From assembly GCF_026212465.1 (NCBI RefSeq), contig NC_080053.1, forward strand, positions 11,431,176 to 11,495,175: a DNA stretch of 64,000 bases, given 5' to 3'. Source of the stretch: Amaranthus tricolor. Lineage: Eukaryota > Streptophyta > Magnoliopsida > Caryophyllales > Amaranthaceae. A program made the translations under genes and the position numbers. The notes under the pieces were generated by a model that worked only from the letters and a program-made list of their open reading frames with translations, was not told where the DNA came from and did not search any database. Positions 48,286 to 60,231 of this stretch are shown here, piece by piece. Each line of letters opens with the position of its first letter. Position 1 is the stretch's first letter.

Positions 48286-49606
48286 TGTAGCAGGAGCGGC
48301 ACTCTCGATACATAATTAACATTAATAATTATACTTAAGATAAATAATGCAGAAGTGTAAAACGCCGAACTGCTAAAAACCATTTGAACTAAAAATCGTT
48401 CAAAACATAAGTAAAAAAAAAATCTTACAACTGAGAAAATATAAAATAAGGTTTACTTAAATACGATAAAAAAAAACATAAGTACAATATAGTCATCAAG
48501 TAAAATCATTGAAGTTAAGTCCTCGATAGAATAATTAAAGTTGCGGCCTGGATCGAAACCTGAGCTAATTTTTTTTCCTGCAAAATACTGTCATCCATAA
48601 TACGGATGACAGCCGATTAAATCGGTCAACGATAAAGCCGAGTACAATTTTCTCAATAAGCTTATGATGCGATAGTTAAATCATGCTTACAAAATAATCA
48701 TCAAGCACAATATAGAAGGTTATTACTCATCATTGACCTTTACTAAGCCATTAAGTTACATTCTCAATACTTGCAGAAGTTCATTACTGCTACTAAATAC
48801 TTGGTAACCTTAATGCTTATTTAATCAAGTTCAATTAAGCCTCATAGCTTTACCATCATAGCACATCACAAGATCACAACAATAATGACAACTGATATAT
48901 GTAAGGGTCTGGTTAGGTGAGGACCGTAGTCCTAAACCCTAACTGTGGTGGGAGTCGTCACTCCTCTCAATACTATTATGCTCGAGACTTCACAGGATGG
49001 GTTTTTCTCGGACCCCCTGTCTGACACCGCATTTTACGTGCCGGCTAACACGGACGCCGGGATTTTACATGCCGGTCCATGGTTCGACGTTACCTTACTA
49101 TCAGAGTCATACAATCAATATCATGCAATATCAAACAAGACTCTAAACCGAAATAGTTTACCTTCTTATAAGTCAAACTTCCACTAGTCAAAAATTTGAC
49201 AATTCTACCCTTTTAATAGAAACAAATTACTAGAATCTAATAAATTAATATTAATTAAATAACAAATTTTTGTAGCTATACTAAAAATCCTGAGGCTAAA
49301 CTAGGTCATTATTGTGTCATAAATAATCATAACAGTCAAGGGTAATATTTCTAAGTACTTAATAACATATTTTATCAAATAACCAGTAAAATAGTAAAAC
49401 AGATCTATCATCACTATAAAAATAACATAATCCGACAAGTTATTAAGGGTCCAAAATCTATATGAAATGAGTTTTCAAGAAAAACAATGCTAAGCATTTT
49501 AACGAATTTGTTTGACTATTTTACCAATAAACCGATTAAAAATTTATCAAAACACCAAGATGATATGGAATCATTTTAAACACATAAGTTTATTTAACTA
49601 ATAAAA

Positions 49607-49670
<64 letters not shown>

Positions 49671-50978
49671 CATATTAATCAAAAATTTTCATATATATGA
49701 CTTTTTTTTGAGTGTCCTAAAAGTATTATTGTTTTGACGAAAATATCACTAAATTGGATATGACTTTAATATTACCATATAAAGTTTAAATGACTAAAAT
49801 AAAATCATGTTGATCATGCTTTTATATTATCGAGTAACCATAAATAAATATCACATAACGAGAGAGTTAAGAAAATGTGTACCATTTTCCTCCGAAGGTG
49901 GTGCTAAACCAAGTAAGAGAATAATAATAGGAAAATAAGAACTTAAGGAAATAAGCTCCAAAAGAGAAAGTCTTCAAGGTTCCAAGCTTCAAAGAAGTAG
50001 ATCTTCAATTACTCAAAAGAAAATGATATCCAAGCTCCAAAAGATAATACTTGACTTTTTAAAAGTTGATGATTATTGGCTTAAGAAGTGATAAGATCAA
50101 GCTCCATCTTCATTTGATTCTTCAACAAATAAAAAGGGTATAAAGTTAGTAAGATGTTAATGAAGTGAAGATATAAGAAAGAATGGTAGAAAGATTTGAT
50201 GATGGGGGTGCAAGTGATCTCATGGCTAAGGAGGGGTATTTATAATGGGTTTTAGGCAACTTTTTAGTTCATAAGATTGTATGAAAAAGAAGGTTAACTT
50301 GTGTAAGTGATTTAGAGTGTGTAAGCGAATGTGTAAGAGTTGGAGTGTGTAAGTGGATGTGTAAGAGTTGGAGTGTGTAAGTGGATGTGTAAGAGTTTGG
50401 AGTGTAGAAGAAGGTTAACTTGTGTAAGGAATGGTGATAGCTTGTGTAAGTGATGAACATTATGGATTGATGTAAAAAGGATTTTGGTTCATCAAATTTT
50501 TGTTCTAGTTTATACTAGTGAAATGTTTTAGATTAATGGGAAAGTATGATTAAGGTTTGATTATGATAGTTTACTTAGAAAATTTTAGTTAAAACTAACT
50601 TAAAGTTAATAAGAAAAATATAGTTAATTTTTAGGTATAAAATAATTAAATTAAAGTTGTAAAGTTAAAATGATAAGTAGTAAAGTTAGTTTAAGAAAAC
50701 GAAATTTAAACGTAACGTTTTAATAAAACCGTAAATATTATATTAAAATTTTACTTTTTGTAGTATAAAATAATAAAATATTATTTTAGTGCTTATAAAG
50801 AAATTTAAGAATATATATATATTTTTAAGTTTAATATTTGGAAGAAATTACAAAAATCGGAATAAGGTTTAGGAATTAAAGGTGATTTGAATTAGATAAC
50901 CAAAGGATTAGGAATTCGAAAAGAAATTTTGGAATAATTAATCAGAAGATTAAGATTAAGAAATTTGAGCCTGTTACA
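48286..50978 (-). repeat. 5' LTR of the Tekay element
   Basis: 2,693 bases; 37 shorter than the 3' LTR, almost entirely because its (AT)n tract (49611-49668) is shorter. Otherwise nearly identical to the 3' copy. Confidence 0.95.
50237..50244 (-). promoter_or_regulatory. TATA box of the Tekay 5' LTR
   Basis: TATAAATA on the minus strand; the same box is at 42875-42882 in the 3' LTR. Confidence 0.6.
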
Positions 50979-51124
50979 ATGCAGTATAAATTTAATCAAA
51001 AACAAATAGACAATCATATTCAAATGGGAAAATGCTCTCGAAAATTCAACACAATTTCATTCATGTTCAACGAATCCATATCAAATTACATAGTTCATTC
51101 GTTAAGTTAAACCACCGCCGTTAA

Positions 51125-51420
51125 CTATATTGCTTCTTCAACTTTCTCATAATTCTTTCAATCTGTTTTTTCCTATGTTCCATATCATCTATTTGTCTCT
51201 TGAGATTCAATACCTCATCTTTAAGCTCTTGTTTTTATTTTTCAAGCGATTTGGTAGCCTTCGGAGCAACCCACCTAAAGTACGTGCATCCGAATCCTTC
51301 ATCCAAATAGAAAGGACAAGCAACAATATCACGGCCAGGATCGACAGCGCTCCAATCTGTATTAATCTCAACTTCATAACTACAATCACAAAGCTCTTCA
51401 ATAGAATGCTCCTGTGACAT
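51125..51420 (-). pseudogene. GRF-type zinc-finger protein with coiled coil, carried by the MULE
   Basis: ATG 51420. Residues 10-52 fit the GRF zinc finger (zf-GRF): CDC near the start, TDWSAVDPGRDIVAC in the middle, then GCTYFRW. GRF fingers bind nucleic acids in several DNA-repair and topoisomerase proteins and are also found in plant transposon-related ORFs. An in-frame TAA at 51235 follows residue 61. The same frame then continues for about 35 residues as a charged coiled coil (KDEVLNLKRQIDDMEHRKK) to a TAG at 51125. Whether the TAA is a true stop or a mutation cannot be decided. It is convergent with the PMD gene, about 700 bases inside the right MULE end. Confidence 0.65.
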
Positions 51421-51805
51421 CTACGGAACACATATGATATAGTAACATAAGTAAACATTCAAAAATAATATTAACATTTATAAATTGAGAATAATACTAA
51501 CATAATACTTTATGTTACCTTCAAAATCGATTAACTAGAATAAGAATGATAGAGTTTGGATACAATGAAGTAGGGTGATGATGGAGTTATTTATAGAACA
51601 TAATAACAACGGCTATTTTCAACTTCATAACGGCTATTTTTCAATTTTACAACAGTTAGTTTAAATCATACAAAAATATAAAAAAAGTCAAACCTGGTCA
51701 AAGTTTATTTCGCTGTTACTAACAGCGACATTATGTTTGACCAGTCAAACAATAGGTCGTTGTTAGTAATACTGAAATAAACTTTGACTAAAATTTTGAC
51801 CATTT

Positions 51806-51943
51806 CATTATACTTGCTGTTAGTAAGTGCGAGTATACACCAAGCCTAGCTTCGGAGGCAAGGATGCTTATTTTAAGAATAAAGTTTGAAGGAAGTTTTT
51901 TTTGAATAAAGTTGTTAGATAATCTTATTTTTTTCAAATTTTC
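51806..51943 (-). repeat. MULE right terminal inverted repeat
   Basis: Reverse complement of the left end with scattered differences; ends ...TTCAAATTTTC before the TSD. Confidence 0.88.
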
Positions 51944-52490
51944 CTTCTATGTTTGCACTTTCCCTCCCAAATGTACAGCTTTGTTTCTCCAACGACCCAG
52001 TTCACTGCTTTCAGACTACTCTAGTCTCTTCTATTGTTTCTACTTGTATGTTTGATTTCCATCCCTATCAAATCTATACCACCTTCGGTTCAAATTTCAC
52101 CTTTTCCCAAATTAGAATTTCGTATTCAAATTTCGCATTCACATTTCGCGATTTCTTCAATTGTTACCGCATCGCTCTAAGATCAAGCTTCCTGATATTT
52201 TTTATCGATTGATAGAGGTATTTGTGGTTTTTGTTAGTTTTTTCTCAAGGCGTTCATAATTTTTACATTACTTTGAATCGGCGTATTTATCTAATTTGTT
52301 TGAAAACACAATAAAATAATAAACGCTTAATTTTTGTTCTAAAATTGATGTAATAGTACTAATTAAGTCGAGGATATTGATTTATTTTTTTTTTTTACCA
52401 GTGATCATTGATATGTTGCTAATGTAAAGATAAATTGCTATGTTTTTTGAGGATCAAACACTTGTTCTACTTCGTGCAAGTTCTCTAGTG

Positions 52491-55400
52491 ATGCCGAGTA
52501 ATAAAGAGGTATGCCGAGTAAATGTAATGTGTGATCTTTTAGAAATAGTTACTTTCATTGTACCCAATTAAATTGTTCCAACAATAATATAATTTCTCTT
52601 TCACGTAAATATTAACCCCTAAAGTGCTCTAATTATTGTTTCCATGTCTACTTATCATTAGTAATTGCCAGAAATTTCTTTGGGATATAATTTCTTCATA
52701 TCCAATAACTTTATCTCCCCATTAGCACTTGGGGGAAGGTCCATCTTAGATAGTTCGTCTTCTCCCATATTGGGTTGTATATCTTAACCATTAGGGCTTG
52801 GGATATAATTTCTTCATATCTAATGTTTGGTTTGTATGGATGTTCTGTTTTTGATAATTGAATTATCCAACCATTAGCATTAGATGTTTTTTTTTTTTTT
52901 TTTTTTTTTTGATAATTGAATTTATCCAACCATTACCATCATAGTCACTTTTTGGTAGGAATGAAGCGTAAGTTAGTCATTATAATGAGTAATATGAAAT
53001 AGTTGCCATTATCATGCTTGTAATATCTGATGGGAAGGAATTTCATTAAACTCACTCTTACCTTTTAATTTGTTAGATTGGTGGAGGTTTGGGTGATTAT
53101 GAGGATCACTTAGAAGATGAATATGTAGATGAGGAGGAGGATGGATATGAGGATGAACAAGATGAAATAGAAGAAGCAGCATTATCTGAAGAAGCTTTGA
53201 AAGTGCTGAGCTATCGGCAAAAACTGAAAGAACAACTCAGATCCAAGCTGAGGCAGGAAAATGGTATTAGTAATTGTGTCTCGCCTGATAAGAGCTTGAA
53301 ACCCATTTTAAAATAGTATGTTTAATGTTCTGTTACTTACTGCTGTGAGATTAAAAGGAAGAAGAAAATCTGCTACTGCTATACCGATGGTTGGCTATGC
53401 ACTGCTTTGTGTCTTAGCAGTTTTGAAACATTTTCTGGTCCGTCTATGCCAGTAATTTCTGACAGAGCTATTCAGGATACCAAAATATTGTTAGAGACTC
53501 CGCGTTTAGCTTCAAAATCATCTACTTCTGAAAATGATGTGTGTGAATATTGTGTTAAACTGCACCTTCTCCAATTTTTAGGTTGAACTAAAGAACCATG
53601 TTTGTTGATATGTCAAATACCATTTATAGCGACATCATGGATGTTATAGCTGTTTTCTGTATGTTTATGACAGAGACATCTAAAATGATTGTTTATGAAA
53701 TAGTACTATTTTCTTATTAAGCAGCCTAAGAATACAACATTGATTTACGATCTTAATTTGTAAAGTATCTAGCTTTATTAAAGCTTGATCCAACCCATTT
53801 TATTATTGAAACTGCTTCATCTTGGGGATAAGTTTTTTTGAGCCTTGTCCCGAAAGATGTGACAGTAGATGAAACCGAAACATTGCATAATTTGTTGGTT
53901 GTTGTGTAATTGTTTTGTTTTTTTTTTTGATTGTTCATACAAGCAAGATGCAAGTGCCTGATTCTTCAGTGAAGACTTTCCATTTAAGTTGTATCATTTA
54001 ATTCGTCAATTTAAGTGTTGGACTTAATCTGATAGAGTAGACATAGAAGGGTTTGCTTCTTTGCTTCAATATGTTCGTGTAGTTTCACGTTGTTTCTCGC
54101 TTTTGCAGCCAAAAAAGGTCATGGTTTCTTCTGATGGACAAATTGATGGAATGAGTGACCCTCATTCCTAGACCCGGGTTAGACCTTAAAGCTTGAATGT
54201 ATGCTTTCTTTTGGTTCTTGTATAAGCTGGCTGGAAGATGTGTATCTTAGTAAACTGTGATGGTAGCAGGCTGAAACGAAAGCACAGATACTGAAGAACA
54301 TTAGAGATTACTCTTTTTTATTGTCAGCTGACGCAGAGATTCCAAAACCCGCCATAGGTACTAAAACAGGTTTGTTTCCTATTCACGGCAATCATTTTTT
54401 TGTTAACCAAGTCTCGTAAATGCAATGCTTTTTCTTATTATCATACAAAGTACAGTTACTAGTCTTCTAGATGAAAGATCTTTCCATGTTCCAGAACAGG
54501 GAAATAACCCATCCAGCCAGCCAGGCCGAATCGAATACAATTCGGAGAAAACAAGAAGCCGCTCAAGAATAAACGAGTGTCTAATACGTGCACTGCTCCT
54601 CAGAAGTTAAAATATGGTGTACGGTGCGAGCCCACTCAACAGCCATCGCTTATGTCTGGCATTGCACCTGTTCGACCTGCTATTTCCAAAAACTTGCCAT
54701 CTGAAAAGCCATTATCTTTGGCTAATAAAAGGGATCCAGTTTGTTTGATGAAAAAGTTGAGTGTTGGTCCTGTGGGAGACAAAGTACCTTCTGCTCCAAA
54801 GAATTTTATGTCTAATGGTCAAAGACCTTCATTAAAGCCGCAGGCTTCTTGTAATAGTAATGTTTCAGAGCATAATAGAGACCCCAAAAACAGAAGCGAG
54901 GGCAATGTACTGAAGAAAGGAAAAGAGGAGGTTTTTAAACTGCAAGTGATAGCTTTTATAAACGACTGGTTACTTCTTGTTGTAAATATCTTGGTTATTT
55001 GAAATTTAAAAATTTGTTCTCACAAGTGCTAATTTATTCTTATCAGGACAACCTTTTCAAACAAAGTTCTGTTCAGGCCAATATACAGAAAAAGCTAATT
55101 AAGAAGCAAGAGTCTGATAAAAGTATTCATTTGTCTTCTAATAGTGCTAACAAAAACCACCATAAGAAAGTACAAAAGGCTGGAGAAGCACTTTCAGATG
55201 ATGAGTGTGATTATAGATCCAATATTCGGAACATGTTTGGGTAATTTTGCTCCCCTTTTTATCTGTTGTGTTGATCTTTGTTGAGTTTTTATCAAAATAT
55301 TTCATCAGTTGTTTAATTGTACTATCATTTTTCACTATGCTCTATGTGTGAACTCTAATTTTACGAAGGATTTTATAAGAAGTTTAGTGGCTTAGGCTCG

Positions 55401-56776
55401 AAGAGCTTACCATTCTCGATAGAGCCAAAGATTTAAAATTCTTTAATTTCAAATTATATTTAACTATACTAAATGGCCCATAAAATCATTACGCTTCTTA
55501 TTTATGTGAAGTTGCCAATGATATTTGCAACTAATGTTGAATCTGAAACAATCTCTTTGTTATTATCAGGGTAAAGTTGCGTACATTACACCCCACGTAG
55601 GGTGGAGTGGCTTCTGATTAGAGTACTGGCGTGCTGTTGGCTTAGGTATAGCAGTTTGATTGTATTTTTCGTATCACGGAAAACGTATTTTCTAGTTTCT
55701 CAATAAATTGTATTTTTCGTTACAATTATGAGATCAAAGAAAACTAGTTCCACCATTGTGGTCTGGCTTCAAGTAAGTTTTTGTGGCATATTTTATTTAC
55801 TATAGTTTAGCTTGCTGTGTTTGTATGGTCTGTTGCCATCTGGAACTTACAAGCAACATTCTTGACCTTGTGCTTTTATTCAAAAATGAGTAGTTGCTTG
55901 CATCTCAGTTATAAGTCCAAACAAATATAAGTTTTGTTAATCCGTTGCTTATTTCATCCTTATATTTCTGCTCTAATTTAATGTGATTTGTTGTAAAGCA
56001 GTGCCAAAATAGCTAAACGAGAGGACGAGGAAGAACTTGCCAAGTGAAAACGAAGATATATTAGAGTTTGAACAATGTGTTTCCAAACTCCAATATTACC
56101 AAGATCGAGTGTATGAGGTTTTGTGACAAACAAATTACGCAATCAATAATATCGATGTTTATAGGAGAAAATAAAGCAATAAAACGACACAAAGATTTAA
56201 CGAGGTTCACCAAACTATGGCTACGTCCTCCGGTGTGTAATATCTCTTATATTATCAAAAGAAGTTCAAAGAACTTTCAAATATGGAGAATTACAATAGA
56301 GAAGAGATATAGGCTAGTGTTTGGCTTGGGGTGTATTTTGTGGATTATTGTAATGTGAATAAGAGCTCTCTATTTATAGGAGAGATCTCACTAAATAACA
56401 TTAAGTACATTAAACCTATGAATAAATGATAATGAAACATCTCCAAGTACATGAAGAGTCAAAAACAGCATTCTAGGAGTATCAAGAGTTAAACCTTTGC
56501 ACTTCTTCATTAAGTCCCATAACTCCCATGAATAACTCATACTTCATTACCTCATTAATCCATACTTTTAATCACCATTATAAACCACAATCATCAAGAC
56601 TCAACTTAATACACCCATTCATGACATACTTATGAAATTCCATCCCAAGAGTCACACATGAATGCACCTCATCAAATGTGCACTCAAGTCACACCAATCA
56701 CAACACCAAGATTTTGGAAGAAGAAAGACCGGAGAGGCTAAGAAAGAAAGTGAAGATGCATAAAATTCGGCAATGA
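52491..56776 (+). pseudogene. SPT2-like chromatin protein gene, decayed
   Basis: SPT2 proteins bind DNA and histones H3-H4 and act in transcription and chromatin assembly. Exons: 52491-52508 (MPSNKE), 53077-53315, 53418-53538, about 54111-54200, 54270-54369, 54456-54945, 55047-55240, then 56002-56044 continued at 56711-56776. A likely 5' UTR exon ends at 52217 (GATAGAG|GTATTT). Family landmarks: acidic N-terminus, LSYRQKLKEQLRSKLR, FSGPSMPVISDRAIQDTKIL, KAQILKNIRDYSFLL, AKIAKREDEEELAK and EEERPERLRKKVK. Lesions: TAG and TAA in the exon near 54170-54195, a frameshift near 54540, one expected exon not found between 55240 and 56002, and an LTR inside the last exon. Most splice phases still agree. 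Confidence 0.8.
56045..56705 (-). mobile_element. Solo LTR in the last SPT2 exon, TSD CCAAG
   Basis: 661 bases between CCAAG (56040-56044) and CCAAG (56706-56710). On the minus strand it starts TGTTGTGATTGG and ends ...TTCGTTTTCA. Removing it with one TSD copy restores a continuous SPT2-like reading frame. A minus-strand TATA box (CCTATAAATAGAG) lies near 56370-56380. No internal domain is present. Confidence 0.82.
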
Positions 56777-58753
56777 ACTGAACTTCGCCACTGTGTCCTT
56801 GAACTTGTCGGTCATAAACGCATATTATATGTGTCCTTCATGCCACTGTGTTCATGATAGTAAATATGACTGACATTATTGTTGATCTCAGAAGGTCGTT
56901 TGCAGCACTCAACTCATAAGAATAGGTTTGCCTTATAAAGCAAGTGGAAATGTAAAAAGGACAGGAAACAAGCTCTTATGTCCATGTTTTGCTTTTGCAT
57001 TTCAAGCATTTGAGGTGATTTAAAATCTGCATATGTAATGGATTTTGAGTTGATATTCATTCTTTTAAGTGTTTACTTTGACCTCACATGATTTAGGTGG
57101 TGTAGGATATCCGTTCGAAATACTTGCATCTGAAGTGACATATTGTATGAAAAAATGTCACTCTCAGTTATAAGTTTGATAAGGCCTTACTACAATTGTA
57201 AAAGTCCCGTTTTTATGATACAATTTACTTATTTTGATGATTTTAAACTTTGTCAAATATTGATAAAGAGACTAGTTTCTTGATTTGATAAACTTTGATA
57301 TCTCCAGCTTTTAAAGTCAAGGTATATTTTTGAAATTTTAGATACTGATAGTCTGATAGTAAAAATATACATAATATCTATAAAATGGCACATTATACAT
57401 TCATGATGATAAAATAGAGTCGAAACTTAAACAATATATATAATATCTCACACATAATACATAATATTATATATACTATAAATTATGGATAGTTTCCTTT
57501 CATAGTTGCATGTGCAAATCATCAAGTGTATACGGAGGTAGTAAACTAATATGTGCACTCTAGAATGATTATCAAATAGGTATAGATTTATTATGTATAT
57601 TATTATTATTATAATAATGTGTACCTTAAAAATAGAACTCAAGATGTTTAATTTGCTACATATACAAGATGTGAAAATTTTAAAACATTTGTTTCGACCT
57701 TTAAGAAAATGTTTGTTCTAATTGTCATTATTATGTATGCCTTTAAAAATCATTCTAAAAAACTTTATCATGTGTAATATATTCTAATAGAGTAAAAAAT
57801 ATGTGTATGCCTATTATAACTAATAGTACTTTTTGATTTGAATTGTGTACTTATTTTATTAATACTGACATATATATTTTTTGTTGTTCGTTATGCAGAT
57901 ATTAAAAGTACAGTTTTACAAAGCATATGCTTATATGTGTGGATTTACGGAGGGAATGGGAACATAAAAGAAAACTAAAGAAACAAATTATATTTATTTG
58001 AGATATAATTATTGCAATAAACTAGATTTAACAATGATCTAACTAGACGTGGGGAACAGGGCTAAGGTTGCTCTAAGAGCATGCAAGGTGCATTAAAAAT
58101 TTATATATTTGTAAAATTCTACACATTATTTCTCATTCCAAAAAGTATGTATCAATTGGCAAACACTAGTGACTAGAGCACTTACATCTGCCCATATGAA
58201 GTTTATAGTTGATGATTCTAAGGTCAATATAGGAACAACTAGAAGTTACAAGATAATGAAAAGACATGTGGGTAGCTTTAAAATGTTAGAGCACCACTAG
58301 TTGACTTTAAAATTTATATATTTTCTGAAAATTTCAACATTTTAGTATATAGATAGAGATCTTGAACTGTAAGAAATGTGGATACCATTATACTTTAGGG
58401 AGTTGTTTTTAAGTGGCATATTTAGAAGCACTCAAATATTTGAAATTGAGAATATTTTCTTCACAAATTCACATTTGACTTTGTGGAGATTTATCTAAGA
58501 TTTGAGTTTTTTGGATGTTTAAAGACTTGAATAAAATAAACAAAAAAGTGATTCAATGAACAACATGCCTACACTGTTATCTCCATATAACTTGGAGAAA
58601 AATATATCTTTATTTACCTCCACTAATTTTCTATATATTTTAGAATTAAAATTAGCAAGTTTTGGTTGTAGAGTGAATAGTATGGATTTGAGAGATGAGT
58701 GGAACATATCCAAGTAAATGACAATTATAGGGGTAATGTTTATAATATAAGTA
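56777..58753. other. SPT2 3' flank and AT-rich intergenic DNA
   Basis: The first few hundred bases may be 3' UTR. Beyond that I see only AT-rich sequence and short ORFs without recognisable motifs. Confidence 0.45.
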
Positions 58754-59115
58754 GGGAAATTTACAAAGAAACACCTTTTAAAACCCCTTTTTTGTAAAGA
58801 AATACCTTTTATAATTTTTTTTGTAAAAAAAACCTTTTAAGAGACTTTTTTTAAAACAAAACACCTTAAATCAGTTTCCGGTGACTTTGTCAACTTTCCG
58901 GCGTTGACAATGCCATTTGTCAACTTTCCGGCGTTGACTTTTGAGCTCAAATGGCATAGTCAACGCCGGAAAGTTGACAAAAGTCACCGAAAACTGATTT
59001 ATGGTGTTTTTTTTAAAAAAGTCTCTTAAAAGGTCTTTTTTTTACAAAAAAAAATTATAAAAGGTGTTTATTTACAAAAAATGGGTTTTAAAAGGTATTT
59101 GTTTGCAAATTTCCC
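58754..59115. mobile_element. Mutator-type hairpin MITE, 9-bp TSD ATATAAGTA
   Basis: 362 bases, nearly fully inverted: GGGAAATTTACAAAGAAACACC at the left, and in reverse complement GGGAAATTTGCAAACAAATACC at the right. The 9-mers 58745-58753 and 59116-59124 are identical. Arms contain TGTCAACTTTCCGGCGTTGAC (twice on the left, once inverted on the right). No ORF. Confidence 0.88.
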
Positions 59116-59124
59116 ATATAAGTA

Positions 59125-60231
59125 TGAGGCTTCAATGGATTATTTATGCTCTTGTAAGATGTTCAAGTCCATGGGAATGTTGTGTCATCGTGTACTTTTT
59201 GTAAGAAAGGGATAAATATAAAAGAAATCTCTAAGCAATATTTGTTGAATAGATGAAGCAAAAATGCAATGAAAATTTGATAAATATGGGTAATTTTTGA
59301 ATGAATTTGCCCATAGACATAAGTAAATTAAGTTATTTGGCCAATTGTGCAGCAATTTTTTCTCCTTTGTTAGTCTCGTTGAAGGTATGATGCATAATGG
59401 TGGTGACCCATGCAAATACATGAGCACAAGTAAAGCCAAATTGAATCTTTTGTGGATTCAAATGAAATAGAGGTCTATATACTTAATCCCTCTAACACTT
59501 CAAACAAATTAAGTGGTACTTGAAAAAGGAAAGAGAGTATAGAGATTGTAATGCTAATATAATTCGGATTTCGAACTTCTAAAACATATAACAATAAAGT
59601 GTAAAATAATGAAAATAAAATAAAATAAGAAAATAATAACATAATATACAATTACTTTGAAAGACATCAAATAAAGACATAAGATCGCTTTATCATTTTA
59701 ATATGAGCAACAACCTCATCAATTATGTCAAAATCATGATTAATGAGTTGCATTTAAGATAAAATGGGTGATCCATCATTATTTAAAGGACAAACCTAAT
59801 CATTCATCTTGTACTTTATTCCATTCAAACGATCAAGATGAATGAAGGAAATACACTCCATATCACGCTTATAAACAAAGATTCAAGAGTCCTACATTAA
59901 AAAAAAATTTTAAAAAAATATTTACTAAAAAGAATGAAAAAAATAAATTAATAAGAAACGAATCAATGATAATGTCGATAAAGATGATTAATAAAAAAAG
60001 AGGGAGAAAATGGACTTGAACCTAGTACCCAAAGGAATACTAAGCTGCCTACGTATCCCGAAGGAATCAAAGCCCACGTAGTTCTTTGTCATACCTTTTA
60101 TTTATAGTTGTTAAATGTTGATTTATCGTTGTCCGATTGATCCTATTCGTCTTCGTCTTCGTCATCATCATCTGGTTGGTTAGATGCTTCCCCTAACTCT
60201 CCTCCTGACGATGATGCAGATGTATCCATCA
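59125..60231. other. No gene; probable 3' flank of the hAT element
   Basis: The minus-strand 84-codon ORF at 59185-59439 shows no family I recognise. 60005-60095 contains CTGCCTACGTATCCCGAAGG, a sequence I associate with the 3' part of plant hAT elements, so the hAT may extend to about 59.9 kb. The left hAT terminus was not found. Confidence 0.4.

Noticed and set aside
59185..59439. 84-codon minus-strand ORF
   Set aside because: No recognisable motif in this or neighbouring frames; the region is AT-rich and not conserved with anything I know.
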